From positions 746,247-810,246 of the forward strand of contig NZ_CXSU01000011.1 in NCBI RefSeq assembly GCF_001403795.1: 64,000 bases of DNA, written 5' to 3'. Of this stretch, positions 19,625 to 28,541 are shown in pieces. Source of the DNA: Jannaschia donghaensis. Its GTDB lineage: Bacteria; Pseudomonadota; Alphaproteobacteria; Rhodobacterales; Rhodobacteraceae. Position 1 is the first letter of the stretch. Each line of letters opens with the position of its first letter. Below the pieces are notes generated by a model. That model saw only the letters and a program-made list of their open reading frames with translations. It was not told the DNA's origin and did not search any database. A program made the translations under genes and the position numbers.

Positions 19625-19696
19625 ATGTCCCGCACCACACTCATCATCGTGATCGTCGTTCTTGTGATCTTGATTGGCGGCTACGGCTTCCTCTGA
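19625..19696 (+). CDS. 23-residue membrane micropeptide between nuoJ and nuoK
   Basis: A short frame from ATG 19625 to TGA 19696 encodes a peptide made of three polar residues (SRT) followed by an unbroken hydrophobic stretch (LIIVIVVLVILIGGYGFL), long enough for one membrane helix. It has one of the strongest ribosome sites in the window (AGGAGGAG at about 19611-19618, 7 bases before the ATG) in an otherwise non-coding gap of 175 bases. It may be a single-helix supernumerary subunit of complex I or a small regulator. Not a family I can name. Confidence 0.6.
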   Translation: MSRTTLIIVIVVLVILIGGYGFL

Positions 19697-19768
19697 CCCG
19701 CCAAGGGCGCTAGGGGACCGACGACAAGAACAATACGAGCGGGGCGAATGCCCTCGGAGGGACCGGAC

Positions 19769-20074
19769 ATGATCGGACTCGAACACTATCTGACGGTGGC
19801 AGCGGCGTTGTTCGTCATCGGCATCTTCGGGATCTTCCTGAACCGCAAGAACGTCATCGTCATCCTGATGTCGGTCGAACTGATGCTGCTGGCCGTGAAC
19901 ATCAACTTCGTCGCATTTTCGGGCTTCCTGGGCGATCTGACAGGCCAGGTTTTCACCCTCTTCGTTCTGACGGTCGCCGCCGCCGAGGCGGCCATCGGCC
20001 TTGCCATCCTAGTCTGCTTCTTCCGCAACCGGGGCACAATCGACGTCGAAGACGTCAACGTGATGAAGGGCTGA
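19769..20074 (+). CDS. nuoK: NADH-quinone oxidoreductase subunit K
   Basis: NuoK (101 residues from the ATG at 19769; an in-frame ATG at 19748 would add 7 unusual residues) is a three-helix antiporter-like subunit of complex I. The conserved [27 protein letters not shown] segment contains the membrane glutamate. A second buried glutamate lies in [19 protein letters not shown] at about 19756-19760 suits this start, and 101 residues is the typical length. Confidence 0.96.
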   Translation: MIGLEHYLTVAAALFVIGIFGIFLNRKNVIVILMSVELMLLAVNINFVAFSGFLGDLTGQVFTLFVLTVAAAEAAIGLAILVCFFRNRGTIDVEDVNVMKG

Positions 20075-20078
20075 GACA

Positions 20079-22181
20079 ATGACCACCATCATCCTCCTCG
20101 CCCCGCTCGTCGGGGCGCTGATCTGCGGGTTCGGCTGGAAGATCATCGGCGAAAAAGCGGCCATGGTCGTGGCCACGGGATTGTTGTTTCTGGCTGCGAT
20201 CCTGTCTTGGGTCGTGTTTCTGGGCCACGATGGCACCACGCAGCAGATCCCCCTGATGACTTGGGTGGAAAGCGGCTCGCTCGCGACCGACTGGGGCATC
20301 CGGTTGGACCGACTGACGGCGACGATGCTGATCGTGGTGACCACTGTATCGTCGCTCGTCCACCTCTATTCCTTCGGCTACATGGACCACGATCCGCAGT
20401 GGCAGGAAGGGGAGGTCTACAAGCCGCGCTTCTTCGCCTATCTGTCGTTCTTCACCTTTTCGATGCTGATGCTGGTGACGTCCGACAACCTGTTGCAGAT
20501 GTTCTTCGGGTGGGAAGGGGTCGGCGTCGCCTCCTACCTTCTGATCGGATTCTATTGGCGCAAACCGTCTGCGTCTGCGGCGGCGATGAAGGCCTTCATC
20601 GTCAACCGTGTCGGCGATTTCGGCTTCCTGCTGGGCATTTTCGGGCTGTTCTACCTGACCGACAGCATCGCGTTGGATGATGTGTTCGCCGCCACGCCGG
20701 AATTGGCCGAAACCACCATCCGCTTCCTGTGGACCGATTGGAACGCCGCGAACCTGCTGGCCTTCCTGCTGTTCGTCGGTGCGATGGGCAAATCGGCGCA
20801 ACTGGGCCTGCACACATGGCTGCCCGACGCCATGGAAGGCCCGACCCCCGTGTCCGCGCTGATCCATGCGGCAACCATGGTCACGGCCGGCGTGTTCCTC
20901 GTTTGCCGCATGTCGCCGCTGATGGAGGTCGCGCCGACTGCCATGGCTTTCGTCGTCGTGATGGGCGCGTTGACCGCCTTCGTCGCCGCGACGATCGGGC
21001 TGGTCCAGAACGACATCAAGCGCGTCATCGCCTATTCGACCATGTCGCAGCTGGGTTACATGTTCGTGGCCGCGGGCCTGGGGGCCTATTCGGTCGCGAT
21101 GTTCCACCTGCTGACCCACGCCTTTTTCAAGGCGATGCTGTTTCTTGGGGCCGGGTCGGTCATCCATGCCATGCACCACGAACAGGACATGCGGAACTAC
21201 GGCGGTCTGCGAAAGAAAATCCCGCTGACCTTCTGGGCGATGATGATCGGAACGCTCGCCATCACGGGCGTCGGCATCCCGCTTCTCTACATTGGATTTC
21301 CTGTGGGTTTTGCGGGCTTCGTCAGCAAGGATGCCATCATCGAGGTGGCCTATGCCGGCGGCGGGGCCCTTGGCCTGCCGTTCCTGGCCCTGTCACTCTC
21401 GGCGGTATTCACCAGCTTCTATTCCTGGCGGCTGATGTTCCTGACGTTCTATGGCAAGCCGCGGGGCGACAAACGGACCCACCACCACGCGCACGAAAGC
21501 CCGCTGACGATGACGATCCCGCTGGGCGTCTTGGCGGTCGGATCGATCTTTGCCGGGATGGTGTTCTATGGCCCGTTCTTCAAATCGCAGGAAACCGTCG
21601 ACCGCTTCTTCGGCATTTCCGACAATGCAGAAGTGCAGGCGGCCTTCGAAGGCGGGCTGATCGGCGTGGCGAATGCGGCCACCGAAGCAACCGATGGGGA
21701 GGAGCCGCAGGAGCGTGCACCCCAGACGCCTGGCGACGGGGCGATCTACATCGGCCCCGAAAACCACATCATCCACGAAGCGCATGAGGTGCCGGCCTGG
21801 GTCAAGGTTTCCCCGTTCATCGAAATGCTGATCGGGTTCTTTGTGGCGTGGATGTTCTATATCCGCAGCCCATCGTTGCCCGGACAATGGGCCGCGAACC
21901 TGGCACCGTTGCACCGGCTGCTGCTCAACAAATGGTACTTCGACGAGGTTTATAACTACGTCTTCGTTCGCGGTTTCAAGCGGCTCGGCACCTTCTTGTG
22001 GAAACGGGGGGACGGCACCGTCATCGATGGGTCGATCAACGGACTGGCCATGGGCATCGTGCCGTTCGCGACCAAGTGGCTCAATCGGGCCCAGTCGGGA
22101 TATATCTTCACCTACGCCTTCGCGATGGTGATCGGGATCGTTGTCCTGATCTCCTGGACGACCATCGCATCGGGGAACTAG
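20079..22181 (+). CDS. nuoL: NADH-quinone oxidoreductase subunit L
   Basis: NuoL (700 residues) is the distal antiporter-like proton-pumping subunit with a long lateral helix. Visible hallmarks include [61 protein letters not shown] and [16 protein letters not shown]. The loop around residues 535-570 is acidic and variable. The start is 4 bases after nuoK. The length is normal for alphaproteobacteria. Confidence 0.97.
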   Translation: MTTIILLAPLVGALICGFGWKIIGEKAAMVVATGLLFLAAILSWVVFLGHDGTTQQIPLMTWVESGSLATDWGIRLDRLTATMLIVVTTVSSLVHLYSFGYMDHDPQWQEGEVYKPRFFAYLSFFTFSMLMLVTSDNLLQMFFGWEGVGVASYLLIGFYWRKPSASAAAMKAFIVNRVGDFGFLLGIFGLFYLTDSIALDDVFAATPELAETTIRFLWTDWNAANLLAFLLFVGAMGKSAQLGLHTWLPDAMEGPTPVSALIHAATMVTAGVFLVCRMSPLMEVAPTAMAFVVVMGALTAFVAATIGLVQNDIKRVIAYSTMSQLGYMFVAAGLGAYSVAMFHLLTHAFFKAMLFLGAGSVIHAMHHEQDMRNYGGLRKKIPLTFWAMMIGTLAITGVGIPLLYIGFPVGFAGFVSKDAIIEVAYAGGGALGLPFLALSLSAVFTSFYSWRLMFLTFYGKPRGDKRTHHHAHESPLTMTIPLGVLAVGSIFAGMVFYGPFFKSQETVDRFFGISDNAEVQAAFEGGLIGVANAATEATDGEEPQERAPQTPGDGAIYIGPENHIIHEAHEVPAWVKVSPFIEMLIGFFVAWMFYIRSPSLPGQWAANLAPLHRLLLNKWYFDEVYNYVFVRGFKRLGTFLWKRGDGTVIDGSINGLAMGIVPFATKWLNRAQSGYIFTYAFAMVIGIVVLISWTTIASGN

Positions 22182-22187
22182 CGACCC

Positions 22188-23735
22188 ATGGAAAACCTCC
22201 TCTCCATCGTCACCTTCACGCCCATGGTCGCGGCGCTGATCCTTGCCGTGTTCCTGCGCGGCGACGATGCGGCCGCGCAGCGCAACGCCAAGTGGCTAGC
22301 CCTTGGGGCGACGACCTTCACGTTCCTCGTGTCGATCTTCATCCTGACCGGGTTCGATCCGCAGAACACCGGCTTCCAGTTCGTCGAAGATCGCGCCTGG
22401 GTGTTCGGACTGCAGTACAAGATGGGCGTCGACGGCATCTCGGTACTCTTCGTCATGCTGACCACGTTCCTGATGCCGCTGGTCATCGCATCGTGCTGGG
22501 ACGTTACGCACCGGGTGAAGGATTACATGGTCGCGCTTCTGCTGCTGCAATCGCTGATGATCGGCGTGTTCTGCGCACTCGACCTGATCCTGTTCTACGT
22601 TTTCTTCGAAGCGGGTCTGATCCCGATGTTCCTGATCATCGGCATCTGGGGCGGGGCGAACCGCATCTACGCATCGTTCAAGTTCTTCCTCTATACGCTG
22701 CTGGGCTCGGTCCTGATGCTGGTCGCGATGATCGCGATGTACGTTGATGCCGGAACCACCGATATTCCGACCCTGCTGACGCATCAGTTTTCCTATGCGC
22801 CACTCAGCGTTCTGGGCCTGAATGTCGTTGGTGGAATGCAGACACTGATGTGGCTCGCCTTTTTCGCCAGTTTCGCGGTCAAGATGCCGATGTGGCCCGT
22901 CCATACATGGCTGCCCGATGCCCACGTTCAGGCCCCGACCGCAGGCTCGGTCGTCCTTGCGGCGATCTTGCTCAAGATGGGAGGCTACGGCTTTCTGCGC
23001 TTCTCGCTGCCGATGTTCCCGGTCGGGTCGGAGGTCATGGGCCCGTTGGTCCTGTGGCTGTCGGCCATCGCCATCGTCTATGCATCGCTCGTCGCGATGA
23101 TGCAGTCGGACATGAAGAAGCTCATCGCCTACTCGTCGGTGGCGCATATGGGTTTCGTGACGATGGGCATCTTTGCCGCGAACCAGCAGGGCGTCGACGG
23201 AGCTATCTTTCAGATGATCAGCCATGGTTTCATCTCGGGCGCGCTGTTTTTGTGCGTGGGCGTCGTTTACGACCGGATGCACACCCGCGAGATCGACGCC
23301 TACGGCGGTCTGGTCAACCGGATGCCGGCCTACGCCCTTGTCTTCATGCTCTTCACCATGGCCAACGTCGGCCTGCCGGGCACATCGGGTTTCGTGGGCG
23401 AATTCCTGACACTGATGGGCGTATTTCAGGTCAATACCTGGGTCGCGCTGGTTGCCACCACGGGTGTGATCTTCTCGGCGTGCTATGCGCTTTGGCTTTA
23501 CCGCCGGGTCATGTTCGGCGACCTGATCAAGGAAAGCCTGCGCTCCATCACCGACATGACGGGTCGGGAGCGTGCGATTTTCGCGCCCCTGATCTTCTTC
23601 ACCATCCTGCTGGGCGTCTATCCCAGCCTGATCACCGACATCATCGGACCCTCGGTGTCCGATCTTGTCGATACCTATGAGTTCGCCACCGCCGATATCG
23701 TCCTGACGACCGATGTCGCCACGGTCGACAACTGA
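22188..23735 (+). CDS. nuoM: NADH-quinone oxidoreductase subunit M
   Basis: NuoM (515 residues) is the second antiporter-like proton-pumping subunit. Key segments are [18 protein letters not shown] with the conserved membrane glutamate, [31 protein letters not shown] and [15 protein letters not shown]. Hydrophobic helices run through the length. The gene is 6 bases after nuoL and 9 bases before nuoN. Confidence 0.97.
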   Translation: MENLLSIVTFTPMVAALILAVFLRGDDAAAQRNAKWLALGATTFTFLVSIFILTGFDPQNTGFQFVEDRAWVFGLQYKMGVDGISVLFVMLTTFLMPLVIASCWDVTHRVKDYMVALLLLQSLMIGVFCALDLILFYVFFEAGLIPMFLIIGIWGGANRIYASFKFFLYTLLGSVLMLVAMIAMYVDAGTTDIPTLLTHQFSYAPLSVLGLNVVGGMQTLMWLAFFASFAVKMPMWPVHTWLPDAHVQAPTAGSVVLAAILLKMGGYGFLRFSLPMFPVGSEVMGPLVLWLSAIAIVYASLVAMMQSDMKKLIAYSSVAHMGFVTMGIFAANQQGVDGAIFQMISHGFISGALFLCVGVVYDRMHTREIDAYGGLVNRMPAYALVFMLFTMANVGLPGTSGFVGEFLTLMGVFQVNTWVALVATTGVIFSACYALWLYRRVMFGDLIKESLRSITDMTGRERAIFAPLIFFTILLGVYPSLITDIIGPSVSDLVDTYEFATADIVLTTDVATVDN

Positions 23736-23744
23736 GGCCCGCCC

Positions 23745-25175
23745 ATGCAAGCCGATCTGACACTCATCCTGCCTGAAATCGCCTTGGCGCTCTATGCGAT
23801 GGGGGCGCTTCTGGGGGCCGTCTACACCGGAAAGGACGCGCTGGCCCAACCGCTGATCTGGCTGACGGCCGCCGTTTTGACCATCGTCGCGCTCTGGATC
23901 GCGCTGTCGTCCGCCAGTGGCGTCGCCTTCGACGGCATGATCGTGAAGGACGGGTTCGCGCGCTTTGCGCAGGTCACGATCCTGCTGTCCGCCGCCGCCG
24001 TCCTCGTCATCGGACAGGAGTACCTGGCGCGCACGGGGATGCTGAAATTCGAATACCCGCTTCTGATCGTCCTGTCTGTCATCGGCATGATGGTGATGGT
24101 GTCCTCGGGCAACCTGCTGACGATCTACATGGGGCTGGAGCTGCAGTCGCTGGCGCTTTACGTCGTCGCGTCCCTGCGCCGCGACAGTGTCAAGTCGACC
24201 GAAGCCGGGCTGAAATACTTCGTTCTGGGCGCGCTGTCGTCGGGCCTGCTGCTCTACGGCATCTCGCTCACCTACGGCTATGCCGGCACGTTGTCGTTCC
24301 CCGGCGTGATCGAGGCGGCGGCTGGTGAGGCACCGCTGGGCCTTTTGTTCGGTCTGGTCTTCATGATCTCCGGTCTGGCCTTCAAGGTTTCGGCCGCGCC
24401 GTTCCACATGTGGACGCCGGACGTCTACGAAGGTTCGCCCACGCCGGTCACCGCCTTTTTCGCCACCGCGCCCAAGGTCGCGGCCATGGCGATGTTCGCA
24501 CGTGTCGTCCACGACGCCTTCGGGGGCATCGTCGCCGATTGGCAGCAGATTGTGGCCCTTCTGTCGGTGCTGTCGATGTTCGTCGGGGCGATCGCGGCGA
24601 TCGGTCAGAAGGACATCAAGCGGCTGATGGCCTATTCGTCGATCGCGCACATGGGCTATGCCCTGATGGGCCTCGCGGCTGGGACCGCCGGGGGCGTGCA
24701 GGCGATGCTTCTCTACATGGCGATCTACGTGGTGATGAACATCGGCACCTTCGCCTTCATCCTGTCGATGAGTCGGGACGGCCGCGATGTCACCGATATC
24801 GCGTCGCTCAAAATGCTGTCCAAGGTCCGTCCGGGGGCCGCGCTGGCTCTGCTCGTTCTGATGTTCAGCCTTGCCGGCATTCCGCCGACCCTCGGGTTCT
24901 TTGCCAAGTACGGTGTGCTGCAGGCGGCAGTGGATGCCGAGCTTGTCTGGCTTGCCGTCTTGGGCGTCGTGGCGTCGGTCATCGGCGCGTTCTATTATCT
25001 GCGGATCGTTTTCTTCATGTACTTCGGCGACGCCGAGGAGCCTTTCGCCCCTGACGTTCCGATGGTGCAGATGATCGCATTGGCAGGGTCGGCGGTTCTG
25101 ATGCTTGCCCTTCTGCCAGAACTTCTGGGGTTGGAGCCCTTGGCCGCCATGGCGGCGGACGCGCTGGTCAACTGA
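23745..25175 (+). CDS. nuoN: NADH-quinone oxidoreductase subunit N
   Basis: NuoN (476 residues) is the third antiporter-like subunit. Typical motifs are [21 protein letters not shown] with the conserved glutamate, [25 protein letters not shown] and [16 protein letters not shown]. Its stop shares a base with the birA ATG (TGATG at 25173-25177), so the operon continues into cofactor genes. Confidence 0.97.
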   Translation: MQADLTLILPEIALALYAMGALLGAVYTGKDALAQPLIWLTAAVLTIVALWIALSSASGVAFDGMIVKDGFARFAQVTILLSAAAVLVIGQEYLARTGMLKFEYPLLIVLSVIGMMVMVSSGNLLTIYMGLELQSLALYVVASLRRDSVKSTEAGLKYFVLGALSSGLLLYGISLTYGYAGTLSFPGVIEAAAGEAPLGLLFGLVFMISGLAFKVSAAPFHMWTPDVYEGSPTPVTAFFATAPKVAAMAMFARVVHDAFGGIVADWQQIVALLSVLSMFVGAIAAIGQKDIKRLMAYSSIAHMGYALMGLAAGTAGGVQAMLLYMAIYVVMNIGTFAFILSMSRDGRDVTDIASLKMLSKVRPGAALALLVLMFSLAGIPPTLGFFAKYGVLQAAVDAELVWLAVLGVVASVIGAFYYLRIVFFMYFGDAEEPFAPDVPMVQMIALAGSAVLMLALLPELLGLEPLAAMAADALVN

Positions 25176-25951
25176 TGGGGCAAGACGGGTTGGCGTCCGA
25201 TTGGCCCGCCGGGGTCGACCGCGTCATTCTGGAGGAGGTGGACAGCACCTCACTCGAAGCCGCCCGCCGCGCGCCCGCGATCCCGACATGGATCATGGCG
25301 CGCAGCCAAACCGCCGCGAAAGGCCGTCGCGGGCGTGCATGGTCCATGCCAAAGGGGAACTTCGCCGCCTCCCTCGTCTGGCAGCCGCCGGGCGGTCCGG
25401 CGGAGATGGCGCTGCGCAGCTTCACAGCGTCCCTTGCCCTGCACGATACGCTGACCGATCTGGGCGTCGCGGGTCTGTCGTTGAAATGGCCGAACGACGT
25501 CCTGCTGAACGATTGCAAGCTGGCGGGTATCCTTCTGGAATGTCCTGCGCCGGGCCTTCTGGTCATGGGGATCGGCATCAACCTGATCGCGGCCCCGGAT
25601 GCGGGCCAAGTCGAACCCGGCGCGGTCGCCCCGATCTCCCTGCTGGAGGCGACGGGCCTGCGGGTGGAGCCATCGACGCTTCTGGGTCGTCTCGCCCGCG
25701 CCTTCGCCGAACGCGAGGCGCAGTTCATCACTTGGGGATTCGGGCCGATCCGACAGGATTGGATGCGCTACGCCGCCCGCGTCGGACACCCCATGACCGC
25801 GCGCTTGCCGGGCGAGACGGTGCATGGCGTCTTCACCGACGTCGACGGGGACGGTCACCTGATCCTGAAGACGGACGCGGGCGTTCGCCACATCACCGCG
25901 GGCGATGTGTTTTTCGACACGAGACAAGCAAAGGTGCCCACATGCTCCTGA
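25175..25951 (+). CDS. birA: Biotin-[acetyl-CoA-carboxylase] ligase
   Basis: BirA (258 residues) activates biotin with ATP and attaches it to carboxylase carrier domains. Motifs seen are AKGRRGRAWSMPKGNFAASL (biotin-AMP loop), LKWPNDVLLN (biotin-pocket motif with catalytic lysine) and MGIGINL. There is no N-terminal DNA-binding domain, so it should be a ligase only, not a repressor. The start overlaps the nuoN stop; the end overlaps coaX by 10 bases. The nuoN-birA-coaX-rnj order is common in Rhodobacteraceae. Confidence 0.95.
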   Translation: MGQDGLASDWPAGVDRVILEEVDSTSLEAARRAPAIPTWIMARSQTAAKGRRGRAWSMPKGNFAASLVWQPPGGPAEMALRSFTASLALHDTLTDLGVAGLSLKWPNDVLLNDCKLAGILLECPAPGLLVMGIGINLIAAPDAGQVEPGAVAPISLLEATGLRVEPSTLLGRLARAFAEREAQFITWGFGPIRQDWMRYAARVGHPMTARLPGETVHGVFTDVDGDGHLILKTDAGVRHITAGDVFFDTRQAKVPTCS

Positions 25952-26715
25952 CCATCGACTGCGGCAACACCAATACCGTCTTCGCCATCTGGGATGGCAC
26001 GGCCTTCGTGGACTCCTGGCGGCGGGCGACGAACCATCAAAGCACGGCCGACGAATATTACACCTGGCTGCGCACATCGATGAGCTTGCGCGGCATCGAC
26101 GTCGCCATCACCGACTGCATCATCTCCTCGACCGTGCCGCGTGTGGTCTTCAACCTCCGTGTCCTCTGCGACCGCTACTTCGACACGCGGCCCTGGGTCG
26201 TCGGCAAACCCGAGACGAAGCTGCCCATCGACACCCGCGTCGATGCGGGCACCGCCGTCGGACCGGACCGCCTGGTCAATACGGTCGCAGGTTACAACCG
26301 GCATGGCGGTGACATCATCATCGTCGATTTCGGGACGGCGACCACCTTCGATGTGGCCGACAGCGACGGCGCCTATATCGGGGGCGTGATCGCCCCGGGC
26401 GTCAACCTGTCGCTGGAGGCGTTGCACATGGCCGCAGCCGCGTTGCCGCATGTGGACATTACCCAGCCCTTGCGGGTAGTGGGCACCAACACCGTCGCCT
26501 GCATGCAGTCGGGCGTGTTCTGGGGCTATGTGGGCCTCATCAAAGAAATCACAGCAAGAATAAGGGCTGAGCGCGATCGCCCGATGAAAGTCATCGCGAC
26601 AGGTGGGCTGGCACCTCTTTTCCAGCAGGGCGAAGACCTGTTCGACGCCTACGAAGAAGATCTGACGATGCACGGTCTGACCGTCATCCATAAGTACAAT
26701 AAGGAAAACACATGA
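25942..26715 (+). CDS. coaX: Type III pantothenate kinase
   Basis: CoaX (257 residues) phosphorylates pantothenate in the first step of coenzyme A synthesis. Type III hallmarks are the N-terminal phosphate loop DCGNTNTVFAIWDG, then DTRVDAGTAVGPDR and the second ATPase motif DFGTATTFDV, followed by GGVIAPGVNLSLEAL. The ATG at 25942 is chosen because the DCGNT loop must lie close to the N-terminus. Overlaps with birA and rnj (ATGA at 26712-26715) support an operon. Confidence 0.96.
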   Translation: MLLTIDCGNTNTVFAIWDGTAFVDSWRRATNHQSTADEYYTWLRTSMSLRGIDVAITDCIISSTVPRVVFNLRVLCDRYFDTRPWVVGKPETKLPIDTRVDAGTAVGPDRLVNTVAGYNRHGGDIIIVDFGTATTFDVADSDGAYIGGVIAPGVNLSLEALHMAAAALPHVDITQPLRVVGTNTVACMQSGVFWGYVGLIKEITARIRAERDRPMKVIATGGLAPLFQQGEDLFDAYEEDLTMHGLTVIHKYNKENT

Positions 26716-28388
26716 GCGGACGAGACCGCCTTATCTACCTTCCCCTTGGCGGGGCGGGTGAAATCGGCATGAATGCCTACGTTTACGGCTACGGCAAACC
26801 CGGCAAGGAGCGTTTGATCCTGGTGGATCTGGGCATTGCCTTCCCGGACATGGACACGACGCCCGGCGTCGATATCATCGTGCCCGACATCACCTGGCTG
26901 ACCGAGAACCTGAACCGGCTGGAAGCGGTGTTCATCACCCATGGTCACGAAGACCATGTGGGCGGTGTCGGCCACCTCTATCCGCAGATCAAGAAGCCCA
27001 TCCATTGCCGCGCGTTCACCGCGAACCTGGCCCGGCGCAAGCTGCAGGAAAAGGGTCAGGACCCGAAGGTCGTTCACACGGCACCGTCCTTCCCCCAGAT
27101 GATCGACGCGGGCCCCTTCAAGGTCGGCTTCCTACCTGTCAGCCACTCGATCCCGGAATCCAATGCGCTCGTCATCGACAGCCCGGCGGGTCGCATCATC
27201 CACACCGGCGATTTCAAGATCGACCGCTCTCCTGTCGTGGGTCAGCCGTTCAGTGACGATCTCTGGGCCGAAGCGGCCCGACCGGGCGTTCGCGCCCTGG
27301 TGTGCGATTCGACCAACGTCTTCTCCAAGAACGAAGGCCGCTCCGAAGCTGAAGTCGCGCCGAACCTCAAGCCGCTGGTGCAATCGGCCACCGGCATGTT
27401 CGTGGCCACGACTTTCGCGTCCAATGTCGCGCGCCTTCAATCGCTTGCCATCGCAGGCGAGGCCGCGGGCCGCTCCATCTGTCTGATGGGTCGCGCCATG
27501 CGCCGCATGACCGAAGCCGCGCGGGAAGAAGGGATCCTGACGGATTTCCCCAAAACCATCTCGCCCGAAGAAGCCGCCGACATTCCGCGCGAAAACCTGA
27601 TGCTGATCGTCACCGGCAGCCAGGGTGAACGCCGCGCCGCATCGGCGCAGCTGAGCCGGGGCAAGTATTTCGGCATGGAGCTGAAGGAAGGCGACACCTT
27701 CCTGTTCTCCTCCAAGACGATTCCGGGCAACGAAAAGGAAGTCGCCCGGATCATGAACAACCTGTCCGAATTGGGCGTGGATGTCGTGACCGACGACGAC
27801 GGGCTGTACCATGTGTCGGGTCACGCCAATCGGCCCGATCTGGAGTTCATGCACAACCTGACTCAGCCGCAGATCGTCGTGCCGATGCACGGTGAACATC
27901 GCCACCTGCGCGAACATGCCAAGGTCGCCGACGCCGGCGGTCGGATCGGCATCGTGGCACCCAACGGCACCATGATCGACCTTGCGGGCAATGAGCCCCG
28001 CGTCGTCGATCACGTGGAAACCGGGCGCACCTATCTGGATGGGTCCGCCTTGGTGGGTCAGTTCGACGGCGTCGTGCGCGACCGGATCCGCATGGCCTTG
28101 AACGGTCATGTGGTGGTTGCCGTGATGGTCGACGACGACAACGAGATCCTGGAGGACACCTGGGTCGATATTCGTGGCCTGCCCGAGCAGGTCCGGGGAT
28201 CGGCGTCGTTGGCCGACATCATGGAAGAGCATCTTGCCGGTCAGTTGGCTCGGGTGAACACCCGGACGGCGAATGACGACGAAGCGCTAGAAGGTCTGAT
28301 CGTCAAGGGCGTCCGCAAGGTCGCCCAGGACGAGATCGGGAAACGTCCCGAAGTGACCGTTCTGATCACGCGGCTGTCGGCGGAGTGA
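26712..28388 (+). CDS. rnj: Ribonuclease J
   Basis: The 558-residue protein is an RNase J-type endo/5'-exoribonuclease. The metallo-beta-lactamase core has the metal motif ITHGHEDHVGG (about residues 76-86), with further histidines in PVSHSIPES, IIHTGDFKID and PMHGEHRHL. The beta-CASP insert lies at about residues 200-360. The C-terminal domain (about 460-558) is typical. It is the last gene of the nuo-birA-coaX-rnj transcription unit and is followed by a strong hairpin. Confidence 0.95.
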   Translation: MSGRDRLIYLPLGGAGEIGMNAYVYGYGKPGKERLILVDLGIAFPDMDTTPGVDIIVPDITWLTENLNRLEAVFITHGHEDHVGGVGHLYPQIKKPIHCRAFTANLARRKLQEKGQDPKVVHTAPSFPQMIDAGPFKVGFLPVSHSIPESNALVIDSPAGRIIHTGDFKIDRSPVVGQPFSDDLWAEAARPGVRALVCDSTNVFSKNEGRSEAEVAPNLKPLVQSATGMFVATTFASNVARLQSLAIAGEAAGRSICLMGRAMRRMTEAAREEGILTDFPKTISPEEAADIPRENLMLIVTGSQGERRAASAQLSRGKYFGMELKEGDTFLFSSKTIPGNEKEVARIMNNLSELGVDVVTDDDGLYHVSGHANRPDLEFMHNLTQPQIVVPMHGEHRHLREHAKVADAGGRIGIVAPNGTMIDLAGNEPRVVDHVETGRTYLDGSALVGQFDGVVRDRIRMALNGHVVVAVMVDDDNEILEDTWVDIRGLPEQVRGSASLADIMEEHLAGQLARVNTRTANDDEALEGLIVKGVRKVAQDEIGKRPEVTVLITRLSAE

Positions 28389-28502
28389 TCCCCAAGGGGC
28401 GTCGGGGGTCGGTTATCCGATATCATCCCGGCGCCATCGCGCCACGAACGGCTTTGGGGTCACGGATCGTACATTAAGCAAGATCGGGGAGTGTATTTCC
28501 CC

Positions 28503-28533
28503 AAAGGGAAGGGCCTGTGGTCCTTCCCTTTTT
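28503..28533 (+). terminator. Intrinsic terminator after rnj
   Basis: Arms 28503-28515 (AAAGGGAAGGGCC) and 28519-28531 (GGTCCTTCCCTTT) pair over 13 positions with one wobble around a 3-base loop, and the last bases form a five-T run (28529-28533). It lies in the 153-base gap between the convergent rnj and formate dehydrogenase genes and may stop transcription from both sides. The T-run favours the + strand. Confidence 0.8.
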
Positions 28534-28541
28534 CCATCCGA

